Shown: positions 17,330 to 25,465 of the stretch, one piece after another
Layout: each line of letters opens with the position of its first letter
How positions within the stretch are numbered: position 1 is the first letter of the stretch
DNA from: an uncultured Prevotella sp.
GTDB taxonomy: Bacteria; Bacteroidota; Bacteroidia; Bacteroidales; Bacteroidaceae
Length of the DNA: 51,210 bases
Reading direction: 5' to 3'
Assembly: GCA_900540375.1 (NCBI GenBank)
Contig: UQFS01000027.1
Span: forward strand, 1 to 51,210
Program-made: the position numbers and the translations under genes
Notes under the pieces: model-generated
Database searches by the model: none
What the model was told of the DNA's origin: nothing
Seen by the model: only the letters and a program-made list of their open reading frames with translations

Positions 17330-17337
17330 TATCTTTG
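17330..17337 (+). promoter_or_regulatory. -7 promoter element of the HTCS gene
   Basis: TATCTTTG matches TAnnTTTG and implies a leader of about 29 nt before the ATG at 17371. That supports this start over one at 17308, which lies upstream of the promoter. Confidence 0.6.
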
Positions 17338-17370
17338 CATAGCCATCAAAGCTATCTTTATCTGTATAAC

Positions 17371-20300
17371 ATGTTTAGAAAGTACTTTTTGCTCTTACTC
17401 TTGCAGTTCTGCTGTATCTATGAAACATTTGCCCAACCCTATTGCGACGTGCGTACGTTCTCACTGCGCGATGGCTTGGCGGCCAACATCATCTCCGGTA
17501 TCGGACAGACCGACGACGGGCTGATGTGGCTTGGCACGTGGAGCGGACTCTGCTACTACGACGGCTATCGCTTCACTACTTTCCGCAGTATGCCCGGCCT
17601 GGTCGACATGCTGACGAGCAATCGTATCTATACGCTCCATACCAATCACCGCAACGATGTGTGGGTGACAACCTATGACCGGCGGCTCTATCTCTTCGAC
17701 ACAGGGCGATGCGCCTATGTCAATATCAACCGGCTCATTGCCTCTTCCATCCGGCAGCCCGTACGTTTCCACCGCATCTTCTCTTTGTCCGACGGTCACA
17801 CTTGGGTTACCAGTGAGGGCTCCCCAAGGCTGACGCTTCGCATCGACGACGATCATGTGGAGTCTGAAAACGGCATCACACTCTATCGTGGTTTGGACAT
17901 ACGTCAGGCACTCGTCGACGGCTATGGCCATGAGTGGTTGCTTTCGGGTAAGGCTATCCTCGATGTTAATGCCCGGAAGGCATGCGCTTTCCCCGCCATC
18001 CTCACGGAGCGGATAGGAGCCCGCACCTATTTCATCAGTGCTCATGGCGGTGTCGTCTCTGTCGGCAAGGATGACAAGACCTTCCAAAAGCATTGCGCCG
18101 ATAGGAAGGATCTTCATGTCAACGATGTCTGTGCCTGGCACGGCAGTCTGCTGTTGGGCACTTCGCAAGGTTTGTTTGTGCTTGATCATCAGCGTCTGCG
18201 TGAGCTTCCGTTGCGTCATCCCGCGCTCTCCTCCGCCGATATCACCAAGATCTTTGTAGACCGCCGGGGGCGTATCTGGCTTTTCTCTGCCAATGACGGC
18301 GTAGCCATGCTTGACGGTGACCGCTGTGAATGGTTGCAGGCCGAACCGCAACAGTCTTATCTGCGTACGGCCAGCAGCGCGCCGTTTTTCCATGAGGATG
18401 AGTATGGCACCATTTGGGTCGTGCCCCGTGGTGGTACCTTCAGCTACTACGATGAGCGTTTTCGCAGTCTCGTGGCCTATCCTTTGCGCAGTGGTGAGAC
18501 AACAGAGGCCTGCATACCGCTGATCAAGAAATCTTTTGTCGATAATCAACACAACCTCTGGTTCTCGGGCGAGCGCAATCTCTCGATGCTGCATTTCCGT
18601 CGCCATCGCGTGCGCCGGTTGCCTATGGTCGTCAACCAGGAGGTGCGCGCTTTGTGCATAGACCGTGACGGTAACCTATGGGCAGGTGATCGCGAAGGCT
18701 GTCTGGCCGTCTATGACCGTGAAGGCAGACAGAAGGGTTATCTCACACCGTCGGGAGCTCTGCAAAATCTTCCGACACGTTTTGCCCACAGTGTCTATTC
18801 AATCAAGCAAGACAGCAAGGGCCGGATGTGGATCGGTACCAAAGGCGAGGGCCTTTACTGCCGGGGCGGCAAGGCCATGCGCCACTATGTTCATGATCAG
18901 CACGACCGTTGGAGCCTGAGCCATGACGATGTCTACGACATCTTTGAGGACAGCAGTCACCGGCTGTGGATCGCCACCTATGGCGGAGGCGTGAACTGTG
19001 TGGACCAATTATCCAATGGGTCTGTGCGTTTCATCAACGTCAACAATCTTTTCAGGGACTATCCCCGTCTTGCCTTCCTCAAAGTGCGACGCATTGCCGG
19101 GACACGCCGTGGTGAGATGGTCGTGGCGACCAATGGGGGACTGATTACGTTTTCGAGTAAGCCCATGCCGCTGCAACGCCTCCGCTTCTTCACCACCTCG
19201 CCCCGCAGTGGCGACGACCACTCGCTCTCCAGTAGCACCGTCTTGCAGGCCCTACCTACACGCGACGGCCATGTCTTTGTCAACATCATGGGAGGCGGTG
19301 TGCAGGAAATCACCGACGACGGGCTGCTCCACAACGATCTCCATCTGACGACGATCTCCTCTGTGACCGCCGATGAAGGTCTCGTACAGGCTATGGTGGA
19401 GGACCGTCATGGCAGCATCTGGCTTGTACGGGAGACGACCATCGATAAATACGACCGTAAGCATCGCGTTCTCTCCACGTTCAGCGCTCAGGACATCGGC
19501 TACCCGGTCGAGTTCTCCGAGGCCAAACCGCTCTGCCGCCCCGATGGCGGCAATTTGTTCATGGCCTGCAATGGCTGTGTCATCGCTTTTGCGCCGGGCG
19601 ACTTACGCAACTCTTCTGTGGTGCCGCGTATCGTCTTCACCAGTGTACGCTATCAGGGCGATGACCAGCCGCAAGCCATTCTCAACTCGCCCGTGCTGGA
19701 AGTGCCGAGCGACAAACGCAGCCTCACCATCTATTTCTCCGCCCTGGACTTTGCCGCCGCGAGTCGGGTGCGGTATGCCTATCAACTTGAGGGCGACGGT
19801 GACAAATGGAACTATGTCGATGACATGCACAGTGCTTCTTTCAACCGCATTCCCCACGGTCATCTGCGTCTCCTCGTCCGGTCTACTAATGCCAACGGTG
19901 TGTGGCAGGACAATACGCGGGCGCTCGTCATTTATGCGCATCCTACTTTTTGGGAGTCGTGGATGGGATGGTGCTTCTATATCATCGTTGGCGGTGCCCT
20001 GATCTTCTTGGCTGTCTATCTGATCAACCAGCGGCAGCGCATGAAGATGCAGACCGAGATGGGACGTATGAGGGCCGAATTCTTTACCCGCATCGGCCAT
20101 CAGTTGCGTACGCCGCTGACGCTTATCGGTGAACCTGTCACTGAAGTGCTCAAGAGTGAGTCGCTCTCAGAGCGGGGACACGGGCTGCTCGACATGGTGC
20201 GGCGCAACAGCCAGAGCATGCTTGCCCTTGTTGACAACATGCTCCACTATGACCACGACTCCGACAACTACCTTGTCGATGACACCAATGCGCCCTTTGC

Positions 20301-21201
20301 CCTCTCCTATGCTGAGCAGAGCATGGGAGGTGACAACACAGAGTCTGATCGTGGACGGCGCACAACGCTGCTTGTCGTCGAGGACAATGCTGACCTGCGG
20401 CTCTTCCTCTCTGCCATCCTTAGCCCTGACTATACCGTGCTCACTGCCGACAATGGCTTGCAGGGTCTGAAGACAGCACGCAAGCAACTGCCTGACTTCA
20501 TCATCTCCGACGTGATGATGCCTGTCATGGACGGGTTGGCAATGGTTCATCAACTCAAGCAGGATGCCACCACCAGCCATATCCCCATCATCATCCTCAG
20601 TGCCAAGGCTTCCATGCAGGATCGCTTGCAGGGACTGCGCGAGGGCATTGACGACTACATCCCCAAGCCATTCTCGGCTACCTACCTCCGTGAGCGCGTG
20701 GCTAACATCATTGCCCGCCGCCATAGCCTGCAACAAGAGGCGCTGCAACAGCTCACTGACCCTGCCGTGGAAGAAACCAGCGATGACAAGCAACAAACGC
20801 CCGACAAAGAAGCGTCCACGCCCTATCGACTGAGTGCTCCTGAGATTATCGATGCAGATAAGGTGATGATGAACAAGCTCATGGCCTTCCTTGAGAAACA
20901 TATTAGCGACCCAGCCCTGCGCATGGAGGACATGGCCGACGAGGTCAACCTCAGCCGTACCGCCTTCTACAGCAAGATGCGGTCGATCGTGGGCATGCCG
21001 CCTGTGGAGTTCGTCCGACACATCCGTCTGCAGCGTGCCGAGCTCCTTGTGGCTAAGAGCAAGGACAGCTTCTCGCAGATCGCTTATGCTGTCGGCTTTG
21101 CTGATCCTAAGTATTTCTCGAAATGCTTCCGTAAGGCCACGGGTATGACACCGTCGGAATACCGGCGCATGAAACAAAAGCAGGGAGAGACCGAAGAATA
21201 A
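17371..21201 (+). CDS. HTCS-type hybrid regulator lacking a histidine-kinase ATPase domain
   Basis: The 1276-residue protein has a signal/anchor (residues 1-22), a periplasmic beta-propeller sensor of Reg_prop repeats (about 25-780, with repeats such as GLMWLGTWSGLCYYDG and GRMWIGTKGEGLYC), a Y_Y_Y domain (about 795-855) and one membrane helix (about 866-887). A HisKA segment follows with H-box His910 in GHQLRTPLTLI, then a receiver domain from residue 998 (acceptor Asp1047 in SDVMMPVMDG, Lys1099 in PKPF), and a C-terminal AraC helix-turn-helix (about 1170-1268). Only 88 residues separate His910 from the receiver, and no N, G1, F or G2 boxes appear, so HATPase_c is missing without a frameshift. 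The gene is divergent from the galacturonate operon and 7 kb from the pectin locus, so a galacturonate or pectin-oligomer signal is likely. Confidence 0.88.
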   Translation: MFRKYFLLLLLQFCCIYETFAQPYCDVRTFSLRDGLAANIISGIGQTDDGLMWLGTWSGLCYYDGYRFTTFRSMPGLVDMLTSNRIYTLHTNHRNDVWVTTYDRRLYLFDTGRCAYVNINRLIASSIRQPVRFHRIFSLSDGHTWVTSEGSPRLTLRIDDDHVESENGITLYRGLDIRQALVDGYGHEWLLSGKAILDVNARKACAFPAILTERIGARTYFISAHGGVVSVGKDDKTFQKHCADRKDLHVNDVCAWHGSLLLGTSQGLFVLDHQRLRELPLRHPALSSADITKIFVDRRGRIWLFSANDGVAMLDGDRCEWLQAEPQQSYLRTASSAPFFHEDEYGTIWVVPRGGTFSYYDERFRSLVAYPLRSGETTEACIPLIKKSFVDNQHNLWFSGERNLSMLHFRRHRVRRLPMVVNQEVRALCIDRDGNLWAGDREGCLAVYDREGRQKGYLTPSGALQNLPTRFAHSVYSIKQDSKGRMWIGTKGEGLYCRGGKAMRHYVHDQHDRWSLSHDDVYDIFEDSSHRLWIATYGGGVNCVDQLSNGSVRFINVNNLFRDYPRLAFLKVRRIAGTRRGEMVVATNGGLITFSSKPMPLQRLRFFTTSPRSGDDHSLSSSTVLQALPTRDGHVFVNIMGGGVQEITDDGLLHNDLHLTTISSVTADEGLVQAMVEDRHGSIWLVRETTIDKYDRKHRVLSTFSAQDIGYPVEFSEAKPLCRPDGGNLFMACNGCVIAFAPGDLRNSSVVPRIVFTSVRYQGDDQPQAILNSPVLEVPSDKRSLTIYFSALDFAAASRVRYAYQLEGDGDKWNYVDDMHSASFNRIPHGHLRLLVRSTNANGVWQDNTRALVIYAHPTFWESWMGWCFYIIVGGALIFLAVYLINQRQRMKMQTEMGRMRAEFFTRIGHQLRTPLTLIGEPVTEVLKSESLSERGHGLLDMVRRNSQSMLALVDNMLHYDHDSDNYLVDDTNAPFALSYAEQSMGGDNTESDRGRRTTLLVVEDNADLRLFLSAILSPDYTVLTADNGLQGLKTARKQLPDFIISDVMMPVMDGLAMVHQLKQDATTSHIPIIILSAKASMQDRLQGLREGIDDYIPKPFSATYLRERVANIIARRHSLQQEALQQLTDPAVEETSDDKQQTPDKEASTPYRLSAPEIIDADKVMMNKLMAFLEKHISDPALRMEDMADEVNLSRTAFYSKMRSIVGMPPVEFVRHIRLQRAELLVAKSKDSFSQIAYAVGFADPKYFSKCFRKATGMTPSEYRRMKQKQGETEE

Positions 21202-21302
21202 GCTATAGTGCTAAGGAAAAAACGTGATAAAGTCAATGATGCGCTTGGTAGTGTATATGAGAGCAGAATGCTGATATGCTGATTGTTGATAAAACTGACA
21301 AA

Positions 21303-21377
21303 AAAGCGGCTCTGAGAATGCGTTCTTTTGAAACAAACTGTCCTTCGGCCTGATTTTTGCGAAAACAGAGCGGCTTT
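21303..21377. repeat. Long-loop inverted repeat after the HTCS gene
   Basis: The 12-nt arms 21303-21314 and 21366-21377 pair with one central mismatch around a 51-nt loop. T-rich sequence flanks it weakly. It may be part of the HTCS 3' end; significance is uncertain. Confidence 0.35.
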
Positions 21378-21431
21378 ACTAACTTGTTGATTAATAGATA
21401 TATACGCAATATATCGTTTTGGGACTAAAAT

Positions 21432-21489
21432 AAAAAAGGTACTTTGAAGGAAAATTCTCTAGAGAATTTCTCGTCAAAGTACCTTTTTT
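21432..21489. terminator. Nested 58-nt inverted repeat, probable bidirectional terminator
   Basis: The outer arms are a perfect 16-bp pair (21432-21447 with 21474-21489) with A-run and T-run ends. Inside lies a perfect 18-nt palindrome (21452-21469). It is 230 nt downstream of the HTCS stop and could terminate transcription from both sides. Confidence 0.65.
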
Positions 21490-21495
21490 ATGTTG

Positions 21496-21583
21496 TCATC
21501 TCGCCTTTTTGACACGGTCATCTCAGTAGTTTGACATGGTCATCTCGGTAGTTTGATGCACTCATCTCGCCTTTTTGATCTCG
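21496..21583. repeat. Four-unit 22-bp tandem repeat array
   Basis: Units start at 21496, 21518, 21540 and 21562, each exactly 22 nt. Every unit begins TCATCTC, has TTTGA at offset 12-16 and ends in a variable 5-nt tail; units 1 and 4 share the middle CGCCTTTTTGA and units 2 and 3 share AGTAGTTTGA or GGTAGTTTGA. It lies in a gene-free stretch (21202-21957) together with the inverted repeats. I see nothing coding in that stretch. Confidence 0.8.
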
Positions 21584-21957
21584 ATAGTGTGCTTTTTCCA
21601 TCTTTTGAAACCGGTTTTTTCTGAAATATCCGATTCCCTTCTCTCTGGAATGCTCTCCCGCGATGACAGACTTTTGTCAATACATTTCGGCTATCTTTAT
21701 ACCCACTGCACCCTCAAGCCATGGTGGGCTATGCCATGCGTAATGTGCTATGGGCGCTGCCGAGCACCGGAAGATTGTCGCCGTGCGCCTCGTTCCCACA
21801 GATACGATGGCTCCGTTCCATTCAATCATTGTCTCGGGCAAACATTGGCAAGGACAACAGCCACGACCTGCCAAGCCTTTTTGCCGTCGACGGAGCGCCT
21901 GTCTTCACGAAGCACGGACGGGTTCATCGGTATCATTCACGGAAAGGAGGTTCTGCA

Positions 21958-22289
21958 ATGAGTTACGCTATTGATAAGGAACAAAGAAGAATCGTATTCA
22001 CTTTCAGCCTCTTGGCCATGATGCTTCTCAATGCCTGCACCATCTGCACGAATGAGATAAAAACAGTGGAGGGAAAGGATAGCACCATCTACCGCGGACA
22101 ATTATCAAATGCACCTATCCCGTATGGATAGCGTGCTACGGCGAGTATAAGCCTGATGTGAAACTGTGGATCTGGCAGTTGGCACCCGATGGAAAGGTAC
22201 GTGGCATTGCCGGTCACACCGACATCAACGTGTTCAACGGTTACCGCAACGAGTTCAAGCACTGGCTGGCCACGGTGACAAAGAAATAA
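21958..22289 (+). pseudogene. Remnant of a lipoprotein GH25 muramidase
   Basis: An ATG at 21958, preceded by a strong AAGGAGG, opens a 57-codon frame with a lipoprotein signal (FSLLAMMLLNAC) and stops at 22129-22131. Overlapping it in another frame, 22101-22289 encodes the typical C-terminus of a GH25 lysozyme (YPVWIACYGEY, LWIWQLAPDGKVRGI and HTDINVFNGY) with its own stop. The whole catalytic barrel between is missing. I read this as the two ends of one gene joined by an internal deletion with a frame change. The N-terminal piece could still make a 57-residue lipoprotein. GH25 enzymes cleave peptidoglycan, but this copy cannot. Confidence 0.7.
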
Positions 22290-22324
22290 TAGCCGCCACA
22301 CGACATCCCCACACCAAGACCCTA

Positions 22325-24718
22325 TCAGATTTGTACGCTTACACCGCCATACCAGGTGGCGCCATAGACGGGAGCGTACATGAAGGCCGCGTTGTCGGTA
22401 TGCTTCTCGTCCTGCAGGTAACTGAATATGTTTTTGCCACCGGCATAGAGCGTGAAGGCCCCCAACCGCTTCGAAGCTCTCAGGTTGAAGAGCATGAAGG
22501 GACTCGTCTTCTTAATTTTCCCGGGCACCTCATCGTCCTTCATATAGTCAATATACATACGTCCCTGCAACGATCCGATGGCTGTGAAGGTCCAGGTGCC
22601 CGGAGTGTATTCTAGGTTGATGTCGCCGGTCATCGCCGGGAAACGGCTCACGTTGCGGCTGTCGTCGGCGTAGGGCGTGTCAGTCCAGTCGGCACGCACG
22701 TGGTGGTATTTGCCTTGGTTGAACGTCCAGCTCACGCCGGTCTTTACATTGCTTACAGGATTCCACTTCACGCCTAACTCCACTCCCTGCACATAAGCAT
22801 CGTCAACGTTTTCCCACTGATAGGTGTATCCGAGCTTCTTTACATTGTCGTCGGCAGGCGCAAACTCAATCTTGTTGCTCAGGTTGGTACGGAAAAGGTT
22901 CACGCTGAGCTGGCAGTTACACGTGTAATAGTCGGCCGAGAGATTGAAGCTTATGGAACGCTCGCCCTTGAGATTGCCCGATTTCCACACGCGGGGCGAC
23001 CCGCTGCACAGGTGCAGGTCTTCAGAGAATCCATAGGGCGCACGGAAGCCGGTGCCTAAGTTGGCACGCAGGGTGAGCTCACGGGTTGCTTCGTACTTGA
23101 TGGCGAGGCGTGGATTGAAGCTTGTTTCGCTGAAGTGTGTCGACGGGAAATTACCATCGAACACCTTCTTGCTTGCAGCGTATTCCTCTTCAGAGTGATG
23201 TGTGTCGAGACGTACGCCGGGCACGACGGTCAGCGCATGGCCTATCTTCCACTCGTCCTGGGCAAAAAAACCGACCTCATTGGCCTTTTTCTTGCTCAGC
23301 GATGTGTAATCAACGCCATAGTAGGGGTTCGTCTTGTCATCAATACAATAAAGGCCGCTCTCGCGCAAACGGGTGAAATAGCCCTGCACACCCACAAGCA
23401 GCGTGTGGCTGCCTAAGTGAGAGGTGAAGGTGGCGGAAGGCGTGAGGGTGTTCTCCTTTGCTATGTAAGGGCGCATGGAAGCCACCGGCGGCTGGTTGCC
23501 GTCATGCGAAGCCTGGTAGCTGGTAAGGTAGGTGTCGTTGGTGGCGTTGCGCTTATGGTGCACATAGGCCATAGCGATGTTCAGCTCCGACTTTGCGCCT
23601 AAGGGCAGGTTGTAGCTCAGGTCGCCCGTCAGCCGGTTGGTGGAGATGTCCTCCGTGCCCTCAGAGAAAGGATTGCGGAACACGTCGTCCGTCATCGTTC
23701 CGCCGGCACGGTGCTCGCTCATCACCTTGCCACGCAACACAAGCTTGTCATTCTTGGCAAAGGGCGAATAGATGTACAGCCCGATTCCCATATTGGTAAG
23801 CCGCGACTCTACGCGGTCGGACACGCCATCCTTGTGTTTCACCTCGCTACGGCTATTGCCGTCCTGCGTGGCATCTATGGCATCGGCCTCGTTGTGTTGT
23901 GCAAAGATACTGATACCTATGTTGTCCTTTCGCATGGAGCCCGATGCATTATAGTTTTTGCAACCATAGCTGCCCATTTGTGCATCAGCCTTCAGCGAGG
24001 GTTCAAATCCGGGTTCCTTGGTGATGATATTGATGGCTCCTGCCACGGCACTGCTGCCGTAAAGAGCAGAGCCAGCACCTTTGACAATCTCAAGCCGATC
24101 CACATCGTTGGTCCCCATCTGCTGCAGGCCATATACCCCAGCCAGCCCGCTGTAGATGGGCTCGCCGTCTACAAGCACCTGCGTATGTTCTGCTCCCAGT
24201 CCTTGCATGCGCACCATTGAGAAGTTGCAGAATTGGCATTGCTGCTCTACGCGCACGCCAGGGACGCCTTCGAGGGCCTCAAACAGGTTTTGGGCGTTCT
24301 TGTTGGTAATGGCCTTTGAGGTGATCACTTCTGTACGTATGGGCACGTCCTTGAGGAAGTGCTGCGTACGGGTTCCCGTGACTACGACCTGGTTGAGTTC
24401 TTTGGCATCGTCGTCGAGCAGGAAGTACACTACTGTACCCTTTCCCTGCTGCATGACGACCACGCGCTCCTCTGAGACATAGCCCATGCTGCTGGCAACA
24501 ATCGTCTGACGACCCAATGGCAGGTCCGCCAACTGGAAGTGTCCGGTCTTGTCGGCACGGGTAACGATCTTCGTACCCTTTATCTGTATGCGGGCAAAGG
24601 GAATGTGAAGCCCCGTAGACTTACTTTTCACATCGCCGAAAAGCATGGCGTCTGTCCCCTGGGCAATCATTACGACACTGCATAGCATCATCGTCACAAA
24701 AAAAAGAAATCGTTTCAT
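22325..24718 (-). CDS. TonB-dependent outer-membrane receptor with CxxC plug motif
   Basis: The 797-residue protein has a signal peptide (about residues 1-20), an N-terminal carboxypeptidase-like regulatory domain (about 22-105), a TonB-box-like stretch (LNQVVVTGTR), a plug domain (about 120-230) and a 22-strand-type beta barrel to the end. The plug carries CQFC (Cys161 and Cys164), a cysteine pair I recall from CirA/BtuB-like receptors of Bacteroidetes. It is not a SusC type: it is shorter and lacks a SusD partner. The ligand is unknown; a metal complex or siderophore is plausible. I used the ATG at 24718 because it gives a clean signal peptide 33 nt after the predicted start site. It faces away from the damaged receptor at 25466. 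Confidence 0.85.
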   Translation of the reverse strand: MKRFLFFVTMMLCSVVMIAQGTDAMLFGDVKSKSTGLHIPFARIQIKGTKIVTRADKTGHFQLADLPLGRQTIVASSMGYVSEERVVVMQQGKGTVVYFLLDDDAKELNQVVVTGTRTQHFLKDVPIRTEVITSKAITNKNAQNLFEALEGVPGVRVEQQCQFCNFSMVRMQGLGAEHTQVLVDGEPIYSGLAGVYGLQQMGTNDVDRLEIVKGAGSALYGSSAVAGAINIITKEPGFEPSLKADAQMGSYGCKNYNASGSMRKDNIGISIFAQHNEADAIDATQDGNSRSEVKHKDGVSDRVESRLTNMGIGLYIYSPFAKNDKLVLRGKVMSEHRAGGTMTDDVFRNPFSEGTEDISTNRLTGDLSYNLPLGAKSELNIAMAYVHHKRNATNDTYLTSYQASHDGNQPPVASMRPYIAKENTLTPSATFTSHLGSHTLLVGVQGYFTRLRESGLYCIDDKTNPYYGVDYTSLSKKKANEVGFFAQDEWKIGHALTVVPGVRLDTHHSEEEYAASKKVFDGNFPSTHFSETSFNPRLAIKYEATRELTLRANLGTGFRAPYGFSEDLHLCSGSPRVWKSGNLKGERSISFNLSADYYTCNCQLSVNLFRTNLSNKIEFAPADDNVKKLGYTYQWENVDDAYVQGVELGVKWNPVSNVKTGVSWTFNQGKYHHVRADWTDTPYADDSRNVSRFPAMTGDINLEYTPGTWTFTAIGSLQGRMYIDYMKDDEVPGKIKKTSPFMLFNLRASKRLGAFTLYAGGKNIFSYLQDEKHTDNAAFMYAPVYGATWYGGVSVQI

Positions 24719-24755
24719 AGATAATTCATTAAATTTTATATTTTTTCTCAGCATG

Positions 24756-24787
24756 CAAAGTTACAGCCTATTCCTGGATGTCACAAT
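24756..24787 (-). promoter_or_regulatory. Promoter of the TonB receptor (-33 and -7 elements)
   Basis: On the minus strand ATTG (24784-24787) is followed after exactly 20 nt by TAACTTTG (24756-24763). The spacing and both elements fit the Bacteroidetes sigma-ABfr promoter. Confidence 0.65.
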
Positions 24788-25007
24788 ACCTAAAAGCAGG
24801 TATTACAGACAGTTAAAACGCATGCCCACCTCATTGAGACGACTGAACATCACCTATTATATGTAAACTGGAACTAATTAGTGTTAAATGGAAAAATAAA
24901 ATCATCGGGCAGTAGGGGCTTTTGCGATATTCTGCGTTATTCTCAATAAGGGTTCTTAGCAGACGTCGTTCTATAGACCAGCGCCTGTGAGAGGCTCTTC
25001 CATACAG

Positions 25008-25326
25008 ATGAAGGCAAGACGCATCATAACTCTTTTATGCGTGGACACTGATTTTGGTGTTCACATCGGCTCTTGCACTCAAAAGTTTCCATTACCATAA
25101 CCTTTCTTCCCAAGTTTCCGGCACGTCGGCAGCAGCCCATCACGCTTTAGTAAAGCAGGCTTGCAACATCTGTGAGTTTACGATGCACAAGGCTCTCGAG
25201 GCCCGTTCCTCCGTGTTCCTGCCCATGGCTGTCGTGAAGTGGACGGACAGGCCGATGCTTGCCGAACTTACCGTTTATCGGATTGTCACATCGATAAACA
25301 CCCATTCACCCCCGTCACAGGGCTGA
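25008..25326 (+). pseudogene. Small membrane-anchored protein with HYH and CxxC motifs, frameshifted in its signal segment
   Basis: From ATG 25008 the first nine codons (MKARRIITL) lead into TGC GTG and soon stop. The coding signal resumes one frame later as YAWTLILVFTSALALKSFHYH, a membrane segment, then CNICEFTMHKA and a C-terminal INTHSPPSQG ending at 25326. One extra T in the TCTTTTA stretch near 25031-25036 explains the shift. The only in-frame start left is a TTG at 25054, inside the membrane segment. The His/Cys pattern resembles small Bacteroidetes proteins found beside TonB receptors; I cannot name the family. It lies 140 nt upstream of the broken receptor and was probably its partner. 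If the shift is a sequencing error the gene is intact. Confidence 0.55.
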
Positions 25327-25465
25327 ATTTCTCCTTAATATATAAATTAATGTGTAAGCTTGCATCTGCGTATAATTGCGTGGTGCCGGCTCAGTACGCG
25401 TGCCGTTTCCTCCCGCCATTGCAGGCAGAAGGAAAGGACACCGCCACTCAGAAATTTCTCTTATC

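Noticed and set aside
21496..21583. CRISPR array
   Set aside because: Repeats follow each other directly with no spacers, the period is only 22 nt, and no cas genes are in the window.
21677..21957. Overlapping short frames on both strands between the repeat array and the GH25 remnant
   Set aside because: None has a conserved motif. The fragment around MGAAEHRKIVAVRL could be decayed coding sequence, but I cannot support it.
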